The notes under the pieces were generated by a model. It did no database searches. It was not told where the DNA came from and saw only the letters and a list, made by a program, of their open reading frames with translations. This document shows positions 26,454 through 34,911 of a stretch of 64,000 bases of DNA, piece after piece (within the stretch, counting starts at the first letter, position 1; every line of letters begins with the position of its first letter). The translations under genes were made by a program, and so were the position numbers. The DNA is taken from contig JAJUJI010000001.1 in the NCBI GenBank assembly GCA_029265405.1, positions 62,001 to 126,000 on the forward strand, read 5' to 3'. The stretch is from Clostridiales bacterium. Lineage in GTDB: Bacteria; Bacillota; Clostridia; Oscillospirales; Oscillospiraceae.

Positions 26454-27752
26454 TTATTTGCCCGAGATCGTGACTCCGCCGAAGGCTATCCAGGGCAGCG
26501 CTGACATGCCGTCGCAGGCTGTTTCTGAGGAAATCGCCTCCACGCTGTTCAGCAGATCCGCCAGGTTGCCGCTTATCATGGTTTCGCTGACCGCCCTGAC
26601 TATCTCGCCGTTGCGCACGAGATAGCTGTTTTTGGCTACCCCCGAAAAATCGCCGCCCGCTCCTGGCTCCCCGCCGGAAAACCGGCCTACGATGAGGCCC
26701 CGCTTGATTCCGCGTATGATCTCCTCCAAAGGCCTGTCGCCGGGCTTTACGATAAAGCAGCCGTCGCTGTTTTTTGCACGCGGCAGGCCGGTTTTATTTG
26801 CGGTGTACAGGGAAAGCATGAAGCTTTCAAGCCTTCCGTCCCTGATAAGATCGTAGTCCTCGGAGATAAAGCCCTCGCAGGTATATCTTTCTCCGCAGAC
26901 GATGCGGCTATCTAGAGGGGCTACCGACACCGTAAGCCTTTCGTCGGCAACCTTCTGGCCCAGCTTGTCCCTCCAGACGCTGGAGCCCTCCAAAATGGCG
27001 CCGTCGGAGGTAAAATTGGCCGCTATGCCATAAAGCAAGCTGCCGAAGCAATTCGGATGCAGCAGTATGGTGCCGGTAAATTTCCCGTCAACGGGCTCGG
27101 CGTGTATCTGCCTTTCAGCGTCGGCAAGGTCTCTTGCGAGGGTGCCCAGCTCAACGAAGGGCCTGTCCAGATTGTCGAAAACTATGGAGAAATCGAAAAA
27201 AGAGGAGCTTTCTCCGCCTTCATGTCCGGAAAAGGATATATCCAGCGCATAAAGTCCGCTAAGCGTTTCAAATGCCGCTCCGTTGGTGTTTTTATACAGC
27301 TCCCTTTCGGTCGTGTGCTCAGCGGAAAGCTGCTCCACGACTACAAGCGGATATCTTGCTTTTATCGTATCCAGCAGCTCTCGAAGCCGGAAAAAAAACC
27401 TGTCCATGTCGGGTTCGGGAGCGCCCTGCAAAAAGCTGCGGACGCTGGCCTCGGGGGCCAGAGCCCAGGCCTCGTCCGCTATGCCTGAAGCCGCCGCCGC
27501 AAGACAGTCCTCCGCCGCCCTGTCTATGGCCGCGTCGTCAAAGCTGTTTATTCCTATCCCGCCCTTCCGGCCGTTCTTGAATGCCGTGAGGCTGAGGGAC
27601 CTGTCGAAAATGGTGCGGTACAGGGTAAATTCTCCGGCCTCGGCGCAAAATTCCCTTGTTTCCTCGGTCCTGGCCGAGCAATAAGCCATGTCAGCCCCTC
27701 GGCTGAGCAGCGCCTCCAGCGCCCTGTCGGCGATCATATTCAAGTCCGTCAT
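26454..27752 (-). CDS. tldE: TldE/PmbA-family metalloprotease subunit
   Basis: The 432-residue partner of TldD. It has the PmbA/TldD N-terminal domain, with YCSARTEETREFCAEAGEF and GGIGINSFD, and the C-terminal domain ending in VEAISSETACDGMSALPWIAFGGVTISGK. It lacks the HExxxH zinc motif, as TldE proteins do; in E. coli the TldD/E pair degrades unfolded peptides and matures microcin B17. It starts 6 bases after tldD ends, on the same strand, so the two subunits are co-translated. Confidence 0.9.
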   Translation of the reverse strand: MTDLNMIADRALEALLSRGADMAYCSARTEETREFCAEAGEFTLYRTIFDRSLSLTAFKNGRKGGIGINSFDDAAIDRAAEDCLAAAASGIADEAWALAPEASVRSFLQGAPEPDMDRFFFRLRELLDTIKARYPLVVVEQLSAEHTTERELYKNTNGAAFETLSGLYALDISFSGHEGGESSSFFDFSIVFDNLDRPFVELGTLARDLADAERQIHAEPVDGKFTGTILLHPNCFGSLLYGIAANFTSDGAILEGSSVWRDKLGQKVADERLTVSVAPLDSRIVCGERYTCEGFISEDYDLIRDGRLESFMLSLYTANKTGLPRAKNSDGCFIVKPGDRPLEEIIRGIKRGLIVGRFSGGEPGAGGDFSGVAKNSYLVRNGEIVRAVSETMISGNLADLLNSVEAISSETACDGMSALPWIAFGGVTISGK

Positions 27753-27758
27753 TTTTAT

Positions 27759-29144
27759 TCACCTGCCCCCTATCGTGACCCTGCAGCGCAGCTCCGGCCC
27801 GCCCAAACCTACGGGCATGGGCTGCTTTTTCTGGCAGAAGCCCGAGCTGAGCCAGGTCATATTGCCGGAAACCATATCCACGGTTTTGAGCATTTCAAAA
27901 GCGACGCCGGATATGGTCGTGTCGAGTATGGCCCGGCCGAGCTTCCCTTTCCTGATCTCGTAGCCAAGGCTTATGCCGAACATGAATTCGCCGGTTGTAT
28001 CGGCCTGCCCGTTATTGGTGTCCAGAAGGTAATAGCCGTCGTCTACGGAGGCTATCATGTCCTCAAGCCTGTCCCTGCCCGGCAAAATCGCCGTGTTTCT
28101 CATGCGTATCAGCGGCTCGTCCGAAAACATATAGGCCCGCGCGTTTCCGCCCGGCTCCATCCCGAAGCGCCGGGCTGTTTCGCGGCTGTTCAAATAGCCC
28201 ACCAGCACGCCGTCCCTGATCAGCTCCACGTCGGCGGCAGGGACGCCCTCGTCGTCGGCGTAAACGGGCAGAGGCGCCGGCTTTCCGAGGGCGGCAAAAG
28301 CAAAATCCGTCATCGAGACCTTTTCGGAAGCAACCTGCATGTTCAGGCAGCCGCCTGCAACCGAGCCCCCCATGACCAGGTCGGCCTCCACAGTATGCCC
28401 GACAGCCTCGTGAGCCAGCATGCCGGCAAGCCCGCCGTCCAGCACGCAGGTTTTAAGCCCCGCCTCCGGGTAAACGCCGCTGCATTTGTCCATAAGCTTG
28501 CCGTAGTAATCGTCTATGCCTTCCAGCAGCAGAGCTGGGTCGCTGAAATTGTCCTCAAAAGAGCCGAAGCCCCCGAAGGGCTTGAACACCTCGACCGGCA
28601 TCGAGCTTTTCGTTTCCGCGCTCATAAGGACATAGACATAGCAGCGCGGCAGCGAGGTATGCGCCCGGCTTCCTTCGGAGGTATATAGCAGCTTTTCCAT
28701 GCTGTCGGCCCTTACCGCCACCCGGCGTCCGGTCAGCCTTTTGTATTTGCCGGCTATGAGCCCGTCAAGCTCCCGCAAAAAATCTATATAGACCTTTTGC
28801 TCCGCGTCCCGGCAATCGGCCGCCTTATTGACGCGGGCCTTGTTCAGACCGGGAAGGGGCGGAGCGCCCTTTCTTATATGGCCGTCCATAAAGGACGCGT
28901 TATCCGCGGCCGTTTTCAGCACCGTTTCGGCGGCGGCCGGGCTGAGCTCCGCCATGGAGGAAAAACCGTACACCCCGTTTTTATAGCATCTGGCCGAAAC
29001 GCCGGATATCTCGCTGCGGGAATTGGTCGTCAGGTTTCCGGAAATAAGCGTAACGCTGCGGGCAGAGTTGAACTGCGCCCTAAGCTCCGCTTGCATGCCC
29101 TCCGGAAAGGCCGCTGCGCGGGCGCCTAATATATCAAACAGCAT
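27759..29144 (-). CDS. tldD: TldD-family zinc metalloprotease
   Basis: A 461-residue catalytic subunit with HEAVGH (in LAHEAVGHTVEAD), the HExxxH zinc site, and the C-terminal metal and fold motifs around NTAILPGRDRLEDMI and QADTTGEFMFGISLGYEIRKGK. The start is ATG 29144: AAGGAG is 8 bases upstream, while the ATG at 29150 is too close and the one at 29177 lies before the binding site. With tldE it forms the heterodimeric TldD/E peptidase. No peptide natural-product gene is visible nearby, so a housekeeping role is more likely. Confidence 0.92.
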   Translation of the reverse strand: MLFDILGARAAAFPEGMQAELRAQFNSARSVTLISGNLTTNSRSEISGVSARCYKNGVYGFSSMAELSPAAAETVLKTAADNASFMDGHIRKGAPPLPGLNKARVNKAADCRDAEQKVYIDFLRELDGLIAGKYKRLTGRRVAVRADSMEKLLYTSEGSRAHTSLPRCYVYVLMSAETKSSMPVEVFKPFGGFGSFEDNFSDPALLLEGIDDYYGKLMDKCSGVYPEAGLKTCVLDGGLAGMLAHEAVGHTVEADLVMGGSVAGGCLNMQVASEKVSMTDFAFAALGKPAPLPVYADDEGVPAADVELIRDGVLVGYLNSRETARRFGMEPGGNARAYMFSDEPLIRMRNTAILPGRDRLEDMIASVDDGYYLLDTNNGQADTTGEFMFGISLGYEIRKGKLGRAILDTTISGVAFEMLKTVDMVSGNMTWLSSGFCQKKQPMPVGLGGPELRCRVTIGGR

Positions 29145-29211
29145 GTCCATGGCTCCTTGATCGACAATATCTTGCATGATATCACATTTGGCCCGCTTTT
29201 ACAACGCAAAA

Positions 29212-29246
29212 CCGCCCCCCGGAGCGTCTGAACGCTCCGGGGGCGG
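29212..29246 (-). terminator. Terminator after the S-layer gene
   Basis: On the minus strand CCGCCCCCGGAGCG and CGCTCCGGGGGGCGG form a very GC-rich stem with a 6-base loop, followed by TTTTGCG. It ends the SLH gene just before tldD on the same strand. Confidence 0.8.
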
Positions 29247-29267
29247 AAATGGGTTTGGCGAGGCTTG

Positions 29268-31844
29268 TTACTTGACGCTGGTGATGTAGATCGTTCCGAC
29301 GGAGTTGTACGGAGAGCCCTCGCCGTAGTAGCAGGCCACCATACTGACCGATACGGTCTTGCCGTCGTCCATCAGGGCCTGGATGTCGTCCAAATCGGCA
29401 ATCTTGCTGCCGGTAAGGTCCACAAGCTTGGCTCCAGCCGCAGGCAGGTCGGTAACTGTGGCGGAGGTGGTGATGGCCCCGTTGTAGATGTTGGTGACGG
29501 CTTCATTGTTTACGGGGTAATAGAAGCCGCTCATAGCGGTGTAGGGAGTCAGCGTGTAGTAGCCGTCGGCGTCAACGGTGTATTTGTAGAAGCCGAGGTT
29601 CAGGTAGTACGTTCCGCCGACGTTGGTGAAAATGGAAGCGTCCACCTTGGAAAGCTTGAAGCTGGTGTAGGTCCCGTCAAGGTAGGCAGAGAGGATGTAG
29701 TCCGTGCCGCCCTTGCTGTTTATGCTGGTGGAAGAAATGTAGGACCAGTAGAAGAAATTGGCCGTGTCGTTCTTTGTGGAGTAGATATAGCTTGTTCCGG
29801 GGGTGGCGGGCGCCGGAGAAGCGACAAACACAGTGCTCACCGTGTAATTGCTGGTGGTTCCCACCTGAACGGGCGAGAAGAAAACGTTGTAGGTAAGGGA
29901 GTCGTTGGGCTGCGCGCCGGCGACGGCAACCTTAAGGTCCTCGCCGGAACCGTCAACGTAGATATACTTGCAGTCGCTGTTGATATAGTAGTTGCCGCCG
30001 ACGCCGTTGAAGGATGTGAACTTTATTGTGCGGGTCAGAGCCGTGCTTGTGGCGATACCGTCGACAAGGGTCAGATCGTAGTAGGTTACGCCTTCCGATA
30101 CGAAAGAGGACGCCTCGTAGAGCTTGCCGGCGTTGCCCGCCAGGGAGTCGTACTCGTCCTTTGTCAGGCGGTAATTGCGCTCCACTCCGTCGGTGTCAAC
30201 GCACTGGGCGTAGTAGGCCGTCGTAGAGCCGCCGTAGGAGCCGCTGCCGGTCTGAGTATAGAGGAGGGTGAGGAATACCGTAGCTTCCTTGCCGGCCTCG
30301 ACCAGGTCAGCGTATACATAATAGCCCTTCATGTCAAGGTAAAGGTTGTAGGTGCTGCCAAGCTTTATGGCGTCTCCTAAGTCGCCCGTGAAGTTCTTGG
30401 AGGTATCGTCATAGTAAGCGCCGTTAATAGCCTTGGAGGCGGTGCCTATGCTGGAGACATAGATATTTTCTGCCACGGTGCACTTTATGAGCTTGTACTT
30501 GCCGCCGACCTTGATCACGTTGACCAGATCGCCCTTGGCAATTCCGGCGTATTCGACAACCTCGTCGTTGTCGGCGGTATTGCTTAGCGTGAGGGCTCCC
30601 GCGTTGGCGGGATCGTCGGCCAGGGTTATGGCTTCGGAGCCGGCTGTGGCGACGACCTTGGTTACCCTGGTGACATAGAAGGTGTTGAGCTTGTAGCCTA
30701 TGATGGAGCCGTTTTCACCTAAAACAAAGCTGCCGTTTTCCATAAAATAGGCGTCCGGGCTGGCCTTGAGGGCGGAGGCGGTATAAGTGCCGGTTATGGA
30801 GGCCGCGCTTGCCGGCGTATTCACATAATCAAGCCAGTAAATGAAGTCGGCAGAGTAGTTCATGTATTTTCCGCCGAGAGCCTCATACAGGGCCTTGTAT
30901 GTGGAGTAGTAGGCGTTAACCTCCCTGCTGAGGTCTATAAGAGCGTACGCGTTGAAGTAGGATATGCCGTTGCTGTCGGTCTTTGCCGTGGAGTTGTAGA
31001 AAAGCTCCGCTTCATGCCCGATAAGCTCGGCGGGTACGCTGATGCTGAACCTGTAGCTTGCGCCGCCGGAGGTCAGCACCGTGTAGGTATCGCCGGTATC
31101 GGCGGTAGCGGTAATTACGCCCTTAAGGGAGGCAAAGCCGTATTTTGTAGAAGCAAAGGTGGTGGAAGCGCTTTTCTTGTAGACGTAGCCTTCGGAGGCC
31201 GAGTAATTTACAAGCGCGACGGAGGTCATGGCGTTGTAAACGTAGAGGGCGGCTTCCTGGCGGGTAGCGGCGGCATCGTATTCCTCGGCTTCGGTGCCCG
31301 TATAGACGCCCAGGTCAGAGGCCAGCACAAACACATTGACGTCCCAGCCTTCGCCGACAAACTCATCGGCCTTGCCGTAGCCGCAGGCGCAAAGCAGCAG
31401 CTTGGCGAGCTGGGTCGCCGTAACGCTGTCGTTGGGTCCGAAGCTGCCGTTGCCGTAGCCGTTGATTATTCCCGCGTTGGAGAGGTAGTAGATGTACTTG
31501 GCGGCCCAGTCGGCAGCCTTGACGTCCTTGAACGAGGATTTTGCGGGAAGCTTTTCGGCGGCCGCTTCGCCCAGCATCATGTAGGCTATCATTTTAGCCG
31601 CCTGAGCGCGGGTCACTTCCTGCTGGGGATTGAATTCGTATTGGCCGTCGCCGTCGTCGTCGGAGCCGACAAGTATGCCGAAGCCGGCCATTACCTTGAC
31701 CGCAGTGGAATAAGCGGCGCCAATGCCCGCCTCGTCCTTGAAGCCTGCGCTCGCGGTCGTGGCGGCGCTTGCGCCCACTGCGCACAGCCCGAAAGCCATG
31801 ACAACGGTAAGCAGCAGCGCCAGAGACTTTTTCAGGTTTCTCAT
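29268..31844 (-). CDS. S-layer homology (SLH) domain surface protein
   Basis: An 858-residue exported protein. The start MRNLKKSLALLLTVVMAFGL is a signal peptide with cleavage likely after ASA near residue 28. Three SLH repeats follow (about 30-210), with FKDVKAADWAAKYIYYLSNAGIINGYGNG and the T-R-A/T-A-T-Q type motifs, which bind pyruvylated cell-wall polymer. The remaining 650 residues are rich in Ser, Thr, Tyr and Gly with few charges, as in S-layer proteins. GGAGGAG precedes ATG 31844. A strong promoter and a monocistronic layout suggest high expression. The function of the outer part is unknown. Confidence 0.9.
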   Translation of the reverse strand: MRNLKKSLALLLTVVMAFGLCAVGASAATTASAGFKDEAGIGAAYSTAVKVMAGFGILVGSDDDGDGQYEFNPQQEVTRAQAAKMIAYMMLGEAAAEKLPAKSSFKDVKAADWAAKYIYYLSNAGIINGYGNGSFGPNDSVTATQLAKLLLCACGYGKADEFVGEGWDVNVFVLASDLGVYTGTEAEEYDAAATRQEAALYVYNAMTSVALVNYSASEGYVYKKSASTTFASTKYGFASLKGVITATADTGDTYTVLTSGGASYRFSISVPAELIGHEAELFYNSTAKTDSNGISYFNAYALIDLSREVNAYYSTYKALYEALGGKYMNYSADFIYWLDYVNTPASAASITGTYTASALKASPDAYFMENGSFVLGENGSIIGYKLNTFYVTRVTKVVATAGSEAITLADDPANAGALTLSNTADNDEVVEYAGIAKGDLVNVIKVGGKYKLIKCTVAENIYVSSIGTASKAINGAYYDDTSKNFTGDLGDAIKLGSTYNLYLDMKGYYVYADLVEAGKEATVFLTLLYTQTGSGSYGGSTTAYYAQCVDTDGVERNYRLTKDEYDSLAGNAGKLYEASSFVSEGVTYYDLTLVDGIATSTALTRTIKFTSFNGVGGNYYINSDCKYIYVDGSGEDLKVAVAGAQPNDSLTYNVFFSPVQVGTTSNYTVSTVFVASPAPATPGTSYIYSTKNDTANFFYWSYISSTSINSKGGTDYILSAYLDGTYTSFKLSKVDASIFTNVGGTYYLNLGFYKYTVDADGYYTLTPYTAMSGFYYPVNNEAVTNIYNGAITTSATVTDLPAAGAKLVDLTGSKIADLDDIQALMDDGKTVSVSMVACYYGEGSPYNSVGTIYITSVK

Positions 31845-31922
31845 AATTCTCCTCCTGTTTAAAATTATCGCGCGTATGGGCCGCATGAGAAGACGGCCCG
31901 GGTACGGCATCGTTACGCGCAA

Positions 31923-31952
31923 AGCATACCCCCCGCTTGAGCGTCAAGTCAA
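31923..31952 (-). promoter_or_regulatory. Promoter for the S-layer protein gene
   Basis: On the minus strand TTGACT (31952-31947), 18 bases, TATGCT (31928-31923). The leader of about 75 nt includes GGAGGAG before the ATG. Confidence 0.55.
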
Positions 31953-32211
31953 CAGACTGCGCCGGATTGTAACGCAAACGAAATAAATATGATAAATTAC
32001 GCTATGATAATGTTGATATAACAGCAACTGCAACAAATTAGTGCTAAATATAAAACAATATTAATAAGGAAAGAACTGCTAAAAATAGATAATTTATCTA
32101 ATAAATATGACATGAAAGCAATCGTTTTAGCACATGCGGACCAGAAAATGCCGAGCGTCCGGGGCGTCGGCGTCGTCCGGGACAGAGCGTGTAATTGGGG
32201 CAATTAAAAGC
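31953..32211. other. AT-rich divergent spacer between the S-layer gene and the tRNA cluster
   Basis: This region is strongly AT-rich from 31980 to 32115, then abruptly GC-rich at 32145-32190. It contains no convincing open frame or RNA. It probably only separates two strong divergent promoters (SLH at 31923-31952, tRNA at 32212-32240). Confidence 0.4.
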
Positions 32212-32240
32212 TTGACAAGGCTAAATCTATCAAGTATAAT
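32212..32240 (+). promoter_or_regulatory. Perfect consensus promoter for the tRNA cluster
   Basis: TTGACA (32212-32217), 17 bases, TATAAT (32235-32240): all twelve consensus positions match, the best promoter in the window, 16 bases before the first tRNA. Confidence 0.9.
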
Positions 32241-32256
32241 ACTCTACGCCTGATTA

Positions 32257-32333
32257 GGCGGCGTAGCTCAGTTGGCCAGAGCATGCGGTTCATACCCGCA
32301 GTGTCACTGGTTCGAATCCAGTCGCCGCTACCA
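32257..32333 (+). tRNA. tRNA-Met (CAT anticodon)
   Basis: 77 nt including an encoded CCA. The acceptor GGCGGCG pairs with CGCCGCT, the anticodon loop is TTCATAC, and the T-arm carries GGTTCGAATCC. It lacks the features of an initiator tRNA, so it is probably the elongator Met tRNA; a lysidine-modified Ile tRNA with CAT is a less likely alternative. Confidence 0.93.
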
Positions 32334-32382
32334 TGGACGCGTCGGCAAATTGGACCTGACCGGCAAGCCGGCGCGTTTTTAT

Positions 32383-32457
32383 GGCCCGTTGGTCAAGAGG
32401 TTAAGACACCGCCCTTTCACGGCGGTAACATGGGTTCGAATCCCGTACGGGTCACCA
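32383..32457 (+). tRNA. tRNA-Glu (TTC anticodon)
   Basis: 75 nt with encoded CCA. The acceptor GGCCCGT pairs with ACGGGTC, the anticodon region is CCGCCCTTTCACGGCGG, and the T-arm is GGGTTCGAATCCC. It is the second gene of the cluster. Confidence 0.93.
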
Positions 32458-32463
32458 TTTTGC

Positions 32464-32540
32464 GGAGGCTTAGCTCAGCCGGTTAGAGCGCATGCTTCAC
32501 ACGCATGAGGTCGCGCGTTCGAGCCGCGCAGTCTCCACCA
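32464..32540 (+). tRNA. tRNA-Val (CAC anticodon)
   Basis: 77 nt with encoded CCA. The acceptor GGAGGCT pairs with AGTCTCC, the anticodon stem CATGC/GCATG encloses TTCACAC, and the T-arm is GCGTTCGAGCCGC. It is only 6 bases after tRNA-Glu. Confidence 0.92.
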
Positions 32541-32543
32541 AAG

Positions 32544-32573
32544 AAAAAACGGCTGATTTCAGCCGTTTTTTTT
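32544..32573 (+). terminator. Terminator of the tRNA cluster
   Basis: AAAAAACGGCTG and CAGCCGTTTTTT form the stem with a short ATTT loop and eight T residues, directly after tRNA-Val. Confidence 0.88.
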
Positions 32574-32744
32574 ATACACAAGCCGGCATTTGCGCTTCCG
32601 GAGTTAGGCCGGAAAAGGAGAGAAGCCGCCCGTCAGGACGGTTTCTCTTTTGGACTATCTTGCCGCTAATAAAGCGCCGGTTTTAAACGATAAATTAAAT
32701 ACGGCGGCGGCAAATTCCGGCCGGATATCATGCCCGCGCGGCTG

Positions 32745-33149
32745 TCACAGCAAGCCGATATCCGCAAGCCAGGCCTTGACCTTGTCCCGCGCCGAATCGA
32801 CCTCCACGCCCTTTACCGCGAAGCTTTTCAATACTTTTGAGTTTGGGCATAGCTTTTCGATGTCCGACGCGACGTTCTGAAGCCCGCCCATGCCGTGGGT
32901 GCAGAAGGGCGCAACGGTTTTGCCGGAAAGATCGCTGGCGGAAAGGAAATTCCTGACGGCGGGCGTCATTGTCGCCGCCCAGTTCGGCGTGCCGATAAAG
33001 ACGATGTCATATTGGCTCAAGTCGGCTTTGATCGAGCCGTTTTCGGCTATCTCGGCCAGATCGCCGCCTGTTTCCGAGCCTATCATGCCCGCAAGCTTTT
33101 TCGTGTTTCCGGTTTGGGAGAAATAAGCTATGAGAATCTTGCCTTTCAT
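32745..33149 (-). CDS. Short-chain flavodoxin
   Basis: A 134-residue flavodoxin-like protein: KILIAYFSQTGNTKKLAGMI has the FMN phosphate loop SQTGNTK, and YDIVFIGTPNWAATMTP and PFCTHGMGGLQNV are the two flavin-flanking loops. It carries single electrons in the cytoplasm or acts as a quinone-type reductase. AGGAGG precedes ATG 33149; an in-frame upstream extension to 33227 has no such site. It is a single gene divergent from the YgjP-like protease. Confidence 0.88.
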   Translation of the reverse strand: MKGKILIAYFSQTGNTKKLAGMIGSETGGDLAEIAENGSIKADLSQYDIVFIGTPNWAATMTPAVRNFLSASDLSGKTVAPFCTHGMGGLQNVASDIEKLCPNSKVLKSFAVKGVEVDSARDKVKAWLADIGLL

Positions 33150-33265
33150 TTGAGCGCCTCCTAATGGATATATTTGACTACAATATAGCAGCGAGGCCCT
33201 TTTCCTGTCCAGTCCTCTTTGACACAAAAGTTTTATGTGCTATACTGCGGAGGGGACGTGAATTA

Positions 33266-33808
33266 ATGGCTGTTGATAAAGGCGCCGGGCCCTATCAGAT
33301 AATAAGGTCCGGCCGCAGGACGGTCGCTATTGAGGTCAAAAGGGACTGCACGGTTGTCGTGCGGGCTCCAAAGCTCATGAGCGGCGCGGAAATAGGCCGC
33401 ATAGTGGAAGAGCACCGGGCTTGGATAGAAGCTCATGTTGAAAAGGCAAGGCAAAGCGCCGGCAAATATGCCGAGCCCGGCGAAGCCGAGCGCCTGGAGT
33501 ATATAAGAAGGGCAAAGGAATATTTGCCGGGGCGCGTTGCGCACTACGGCTCTCTCATGGGTCTGGCTCCGTCGGGGATTGCGATTACCGGAGCGGCGAC
33601 GCGCTTCGGAAGCTGCAGCCCGAAAAACCGCCTGTGCTTTTCCTGGAGGCTTATGAGATATCCCGATGAAGCCATCGACTGCGTAGTGGTGCACGAGCTC
33701 GCGCATATAGCGGTCAAAAACCACGGAAAGGACTTTTACGCGCTTATAGAAGCCGTAATGCCCGACTACAGGCTCAGGAAAAGGCTGCTGAAGACTATAG
33801 TCCGGTAG
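33266..33808 (+). CDS. YgjP-like zinc metallopeptidase (M48-type, DUF45)
   Basis: A 180-residue protein with HELAH at 143-147 and a further His153 in KNHGKDFYAL, the YgjP/DUF45 metalloprotease pattern, and RFGSCSPKNRLCFSWRLMRYP before it. Family members are small soluble proteases; E. coli YgjP is linked to stress and to upstream restriction-type genes in some bacteria, but the function is uncertain. ATG 33266 lies 12 bases after GGAGG; the frame extends upstream to 33164 without a binding site. It begins a same-strand run of five genes. Confidence 0.85.
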   Translation: MAVDKGAGPYQIIRSGRRTVAIEVKRDCTVVVRAPKLMSGAEIGRIVEEHRAWIEAHVEKARQSAGKYAEPGEAERLEYIRRAKEYLPGRVAHYGSLMGLAPSGIAITGAATRFGSCSPKNRLCFSWRLMRYPDEAIDCVVVHELAHIAVKNHGKDFYALIEAVMPDYRLRKRLLKTIVR

Positions 33809-33918
33809 CGGGCCGGGGCTTGCAGCGCGGTTTATATGCAGCTTTGCGGCACTGCGCGCATGTTGAAGCTGCACAACGCATATGCCGTCATAACCACATG
33901 GATAATACGGGTGGTCAT

Positions 33919-34326
33919 ATGGATCAATATGAAGGTCAATATTCCGAAGAGGCTCGCCGACTGCTTGTAAAATGGAACTGCATGACCAAAAATATGCACA
34001 GCGCGCTTCTGAGGTTTCGGCTTCTGGGAGAAAAGGCGTCTAAAATGGGGCCCGATGGGCTTCAAAGGCTTAACAGGCTGTTTCAGGAGGAGCGTCTGGG
34101 CGAGCTGTATGACGAGATAGGGCGGCGGCTGAAAAGCTTTTCCGACACCCGGGGCGTAGAAAAGCTGCTGCCGGAGCGGGAGGAGCTTGCCGAATCCGGC
34201 GGCATGGCCAGATTTGTGGATTTCAGAATCAGCGAGGAGGCCCTGCCCGAGTTTGACAGGTGCATAGACGAAATGAACGAGCTTGTAATAGAACTGGCGG
34301 CAAAGCTGTTCCTGCTGAAATTATGA
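33919..34326 (+). CDS. Hypothetical helical protein
   Basis: A 135-residue protein I do not recognise. It is almost wholly helical and charged, with Leu/Glu/Arg heptad-like stretches (LQRLNRLFQEERLGELYDEIGRRL) and a hydrophobic C-terminus. It has no catalytic motif. ATG 33919 has GGGTGG upstream; ATG 33898 is an alternative. It lies between the YgjP-like protease and the deaminase, with 110 and 31 bases of spacing, and may share their transcript. Confidence 0.6.
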   Translation: MDQYEGQYSEEARRLLVKWNCMTKNMHSALLRFRLLGEKASKMGPDGLQRLNRLFQEERLGELYDEIGRRLKSFSDTRGVEKLLPEREELAESGGMARFVDFRISEEALPEFDRCIDEMNELVIELAAKLFLLKL

Positions 34327-34357
34327 TCTTTGCGCGTTTAACTGGGGAGGTGCGCAT

Positions 34358-34870
34358 GTGACAAAGGCTGACAAAATGAAGATTGCGCTGGAATACGCGC
34401 ATGATTCCTTCAACAACGGGGAGTGCCCCATAGGCGCGGCGATATTTCTGGACGATGAGCTTATAGTCGGGTGCGGCTCTCAGGGCGAAACGAAGAACAT
34501 CTACCTTTCCCACGCGGAAATGAGGGCATTGTGCGCCGCAGATATCAGAGGCTATACGATTTTTGAAAGAAAGCGCATGCAGCTCTACACTACCCTGGAG
34601 CCTTGCATGATGTGCATAGGAGCCGCCATGAGCTTTTACCTGGGAGAGATCGTATACGCCCTGGAATCAAGGATCGACGGGGCTGTGGATTTTGCAAAAA
34701 CATATATGGCCGGCCGCACGGTGGAAGGGTTGCCTTCCTATGAGCTTCCGGTAATAACGGGCGGCATATTGAGGGAAAAGAGCCTTGAGCTTCTGCGCAG
34801 CTTTGCCGACCTCTATCCCTACAGCCCGTCCTCGGAATTTTGCCGTACGCTCGTTAGACTGTCCGAATAA
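34358..34870 (+). CDS. Nucleoside/tRNA-adenosine deaminase-like zinc protein
   Basis: A 170-residue member of the cytidine/deoxycytidylate deaminase fold: HAE with His52 and Glu54 and PCMMC with Cys83 and Cys86 bind the zinc. It resembles TadA and guanine deaminases, but the C-terminal part (FADLYPYSPSSEFCRTL) differs from classical TadA, so the substrate is uncertain. GTG 34358 follows GGGGAGGTG. It lies just before the flavoprotein gene. Confidence 0.8.
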   Translation: MTKADKMKIALEYAHDSFNNGECPIGAAIFLDDELIVGCGSQGETKNIYLSHAEMRALCAADIRGYTIFERKRMQLYTTLEPCMMCIGAAMSFYLGEIVYALESRIDGAVDFAKTYMAGRTVEGLPSYELPVITGGILREKSLELLRSFADLYPYSPSSEFCRTLVRLSE

Positions 34871-34911
34871 AGTAAGCCGCATGATATCCAGGAAAGGATT
34901 GATAAGGACGG

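Noticed and set aside
29265-30380. A 371-codon plus-strand open frame opposite the S-layer gene
   Set aside because: It is the antisense shadow of the SLH gene, whose codon use leaves the opposite frame open; no binding site, no family pattern, and the SLH reading has signal peptide and domains.
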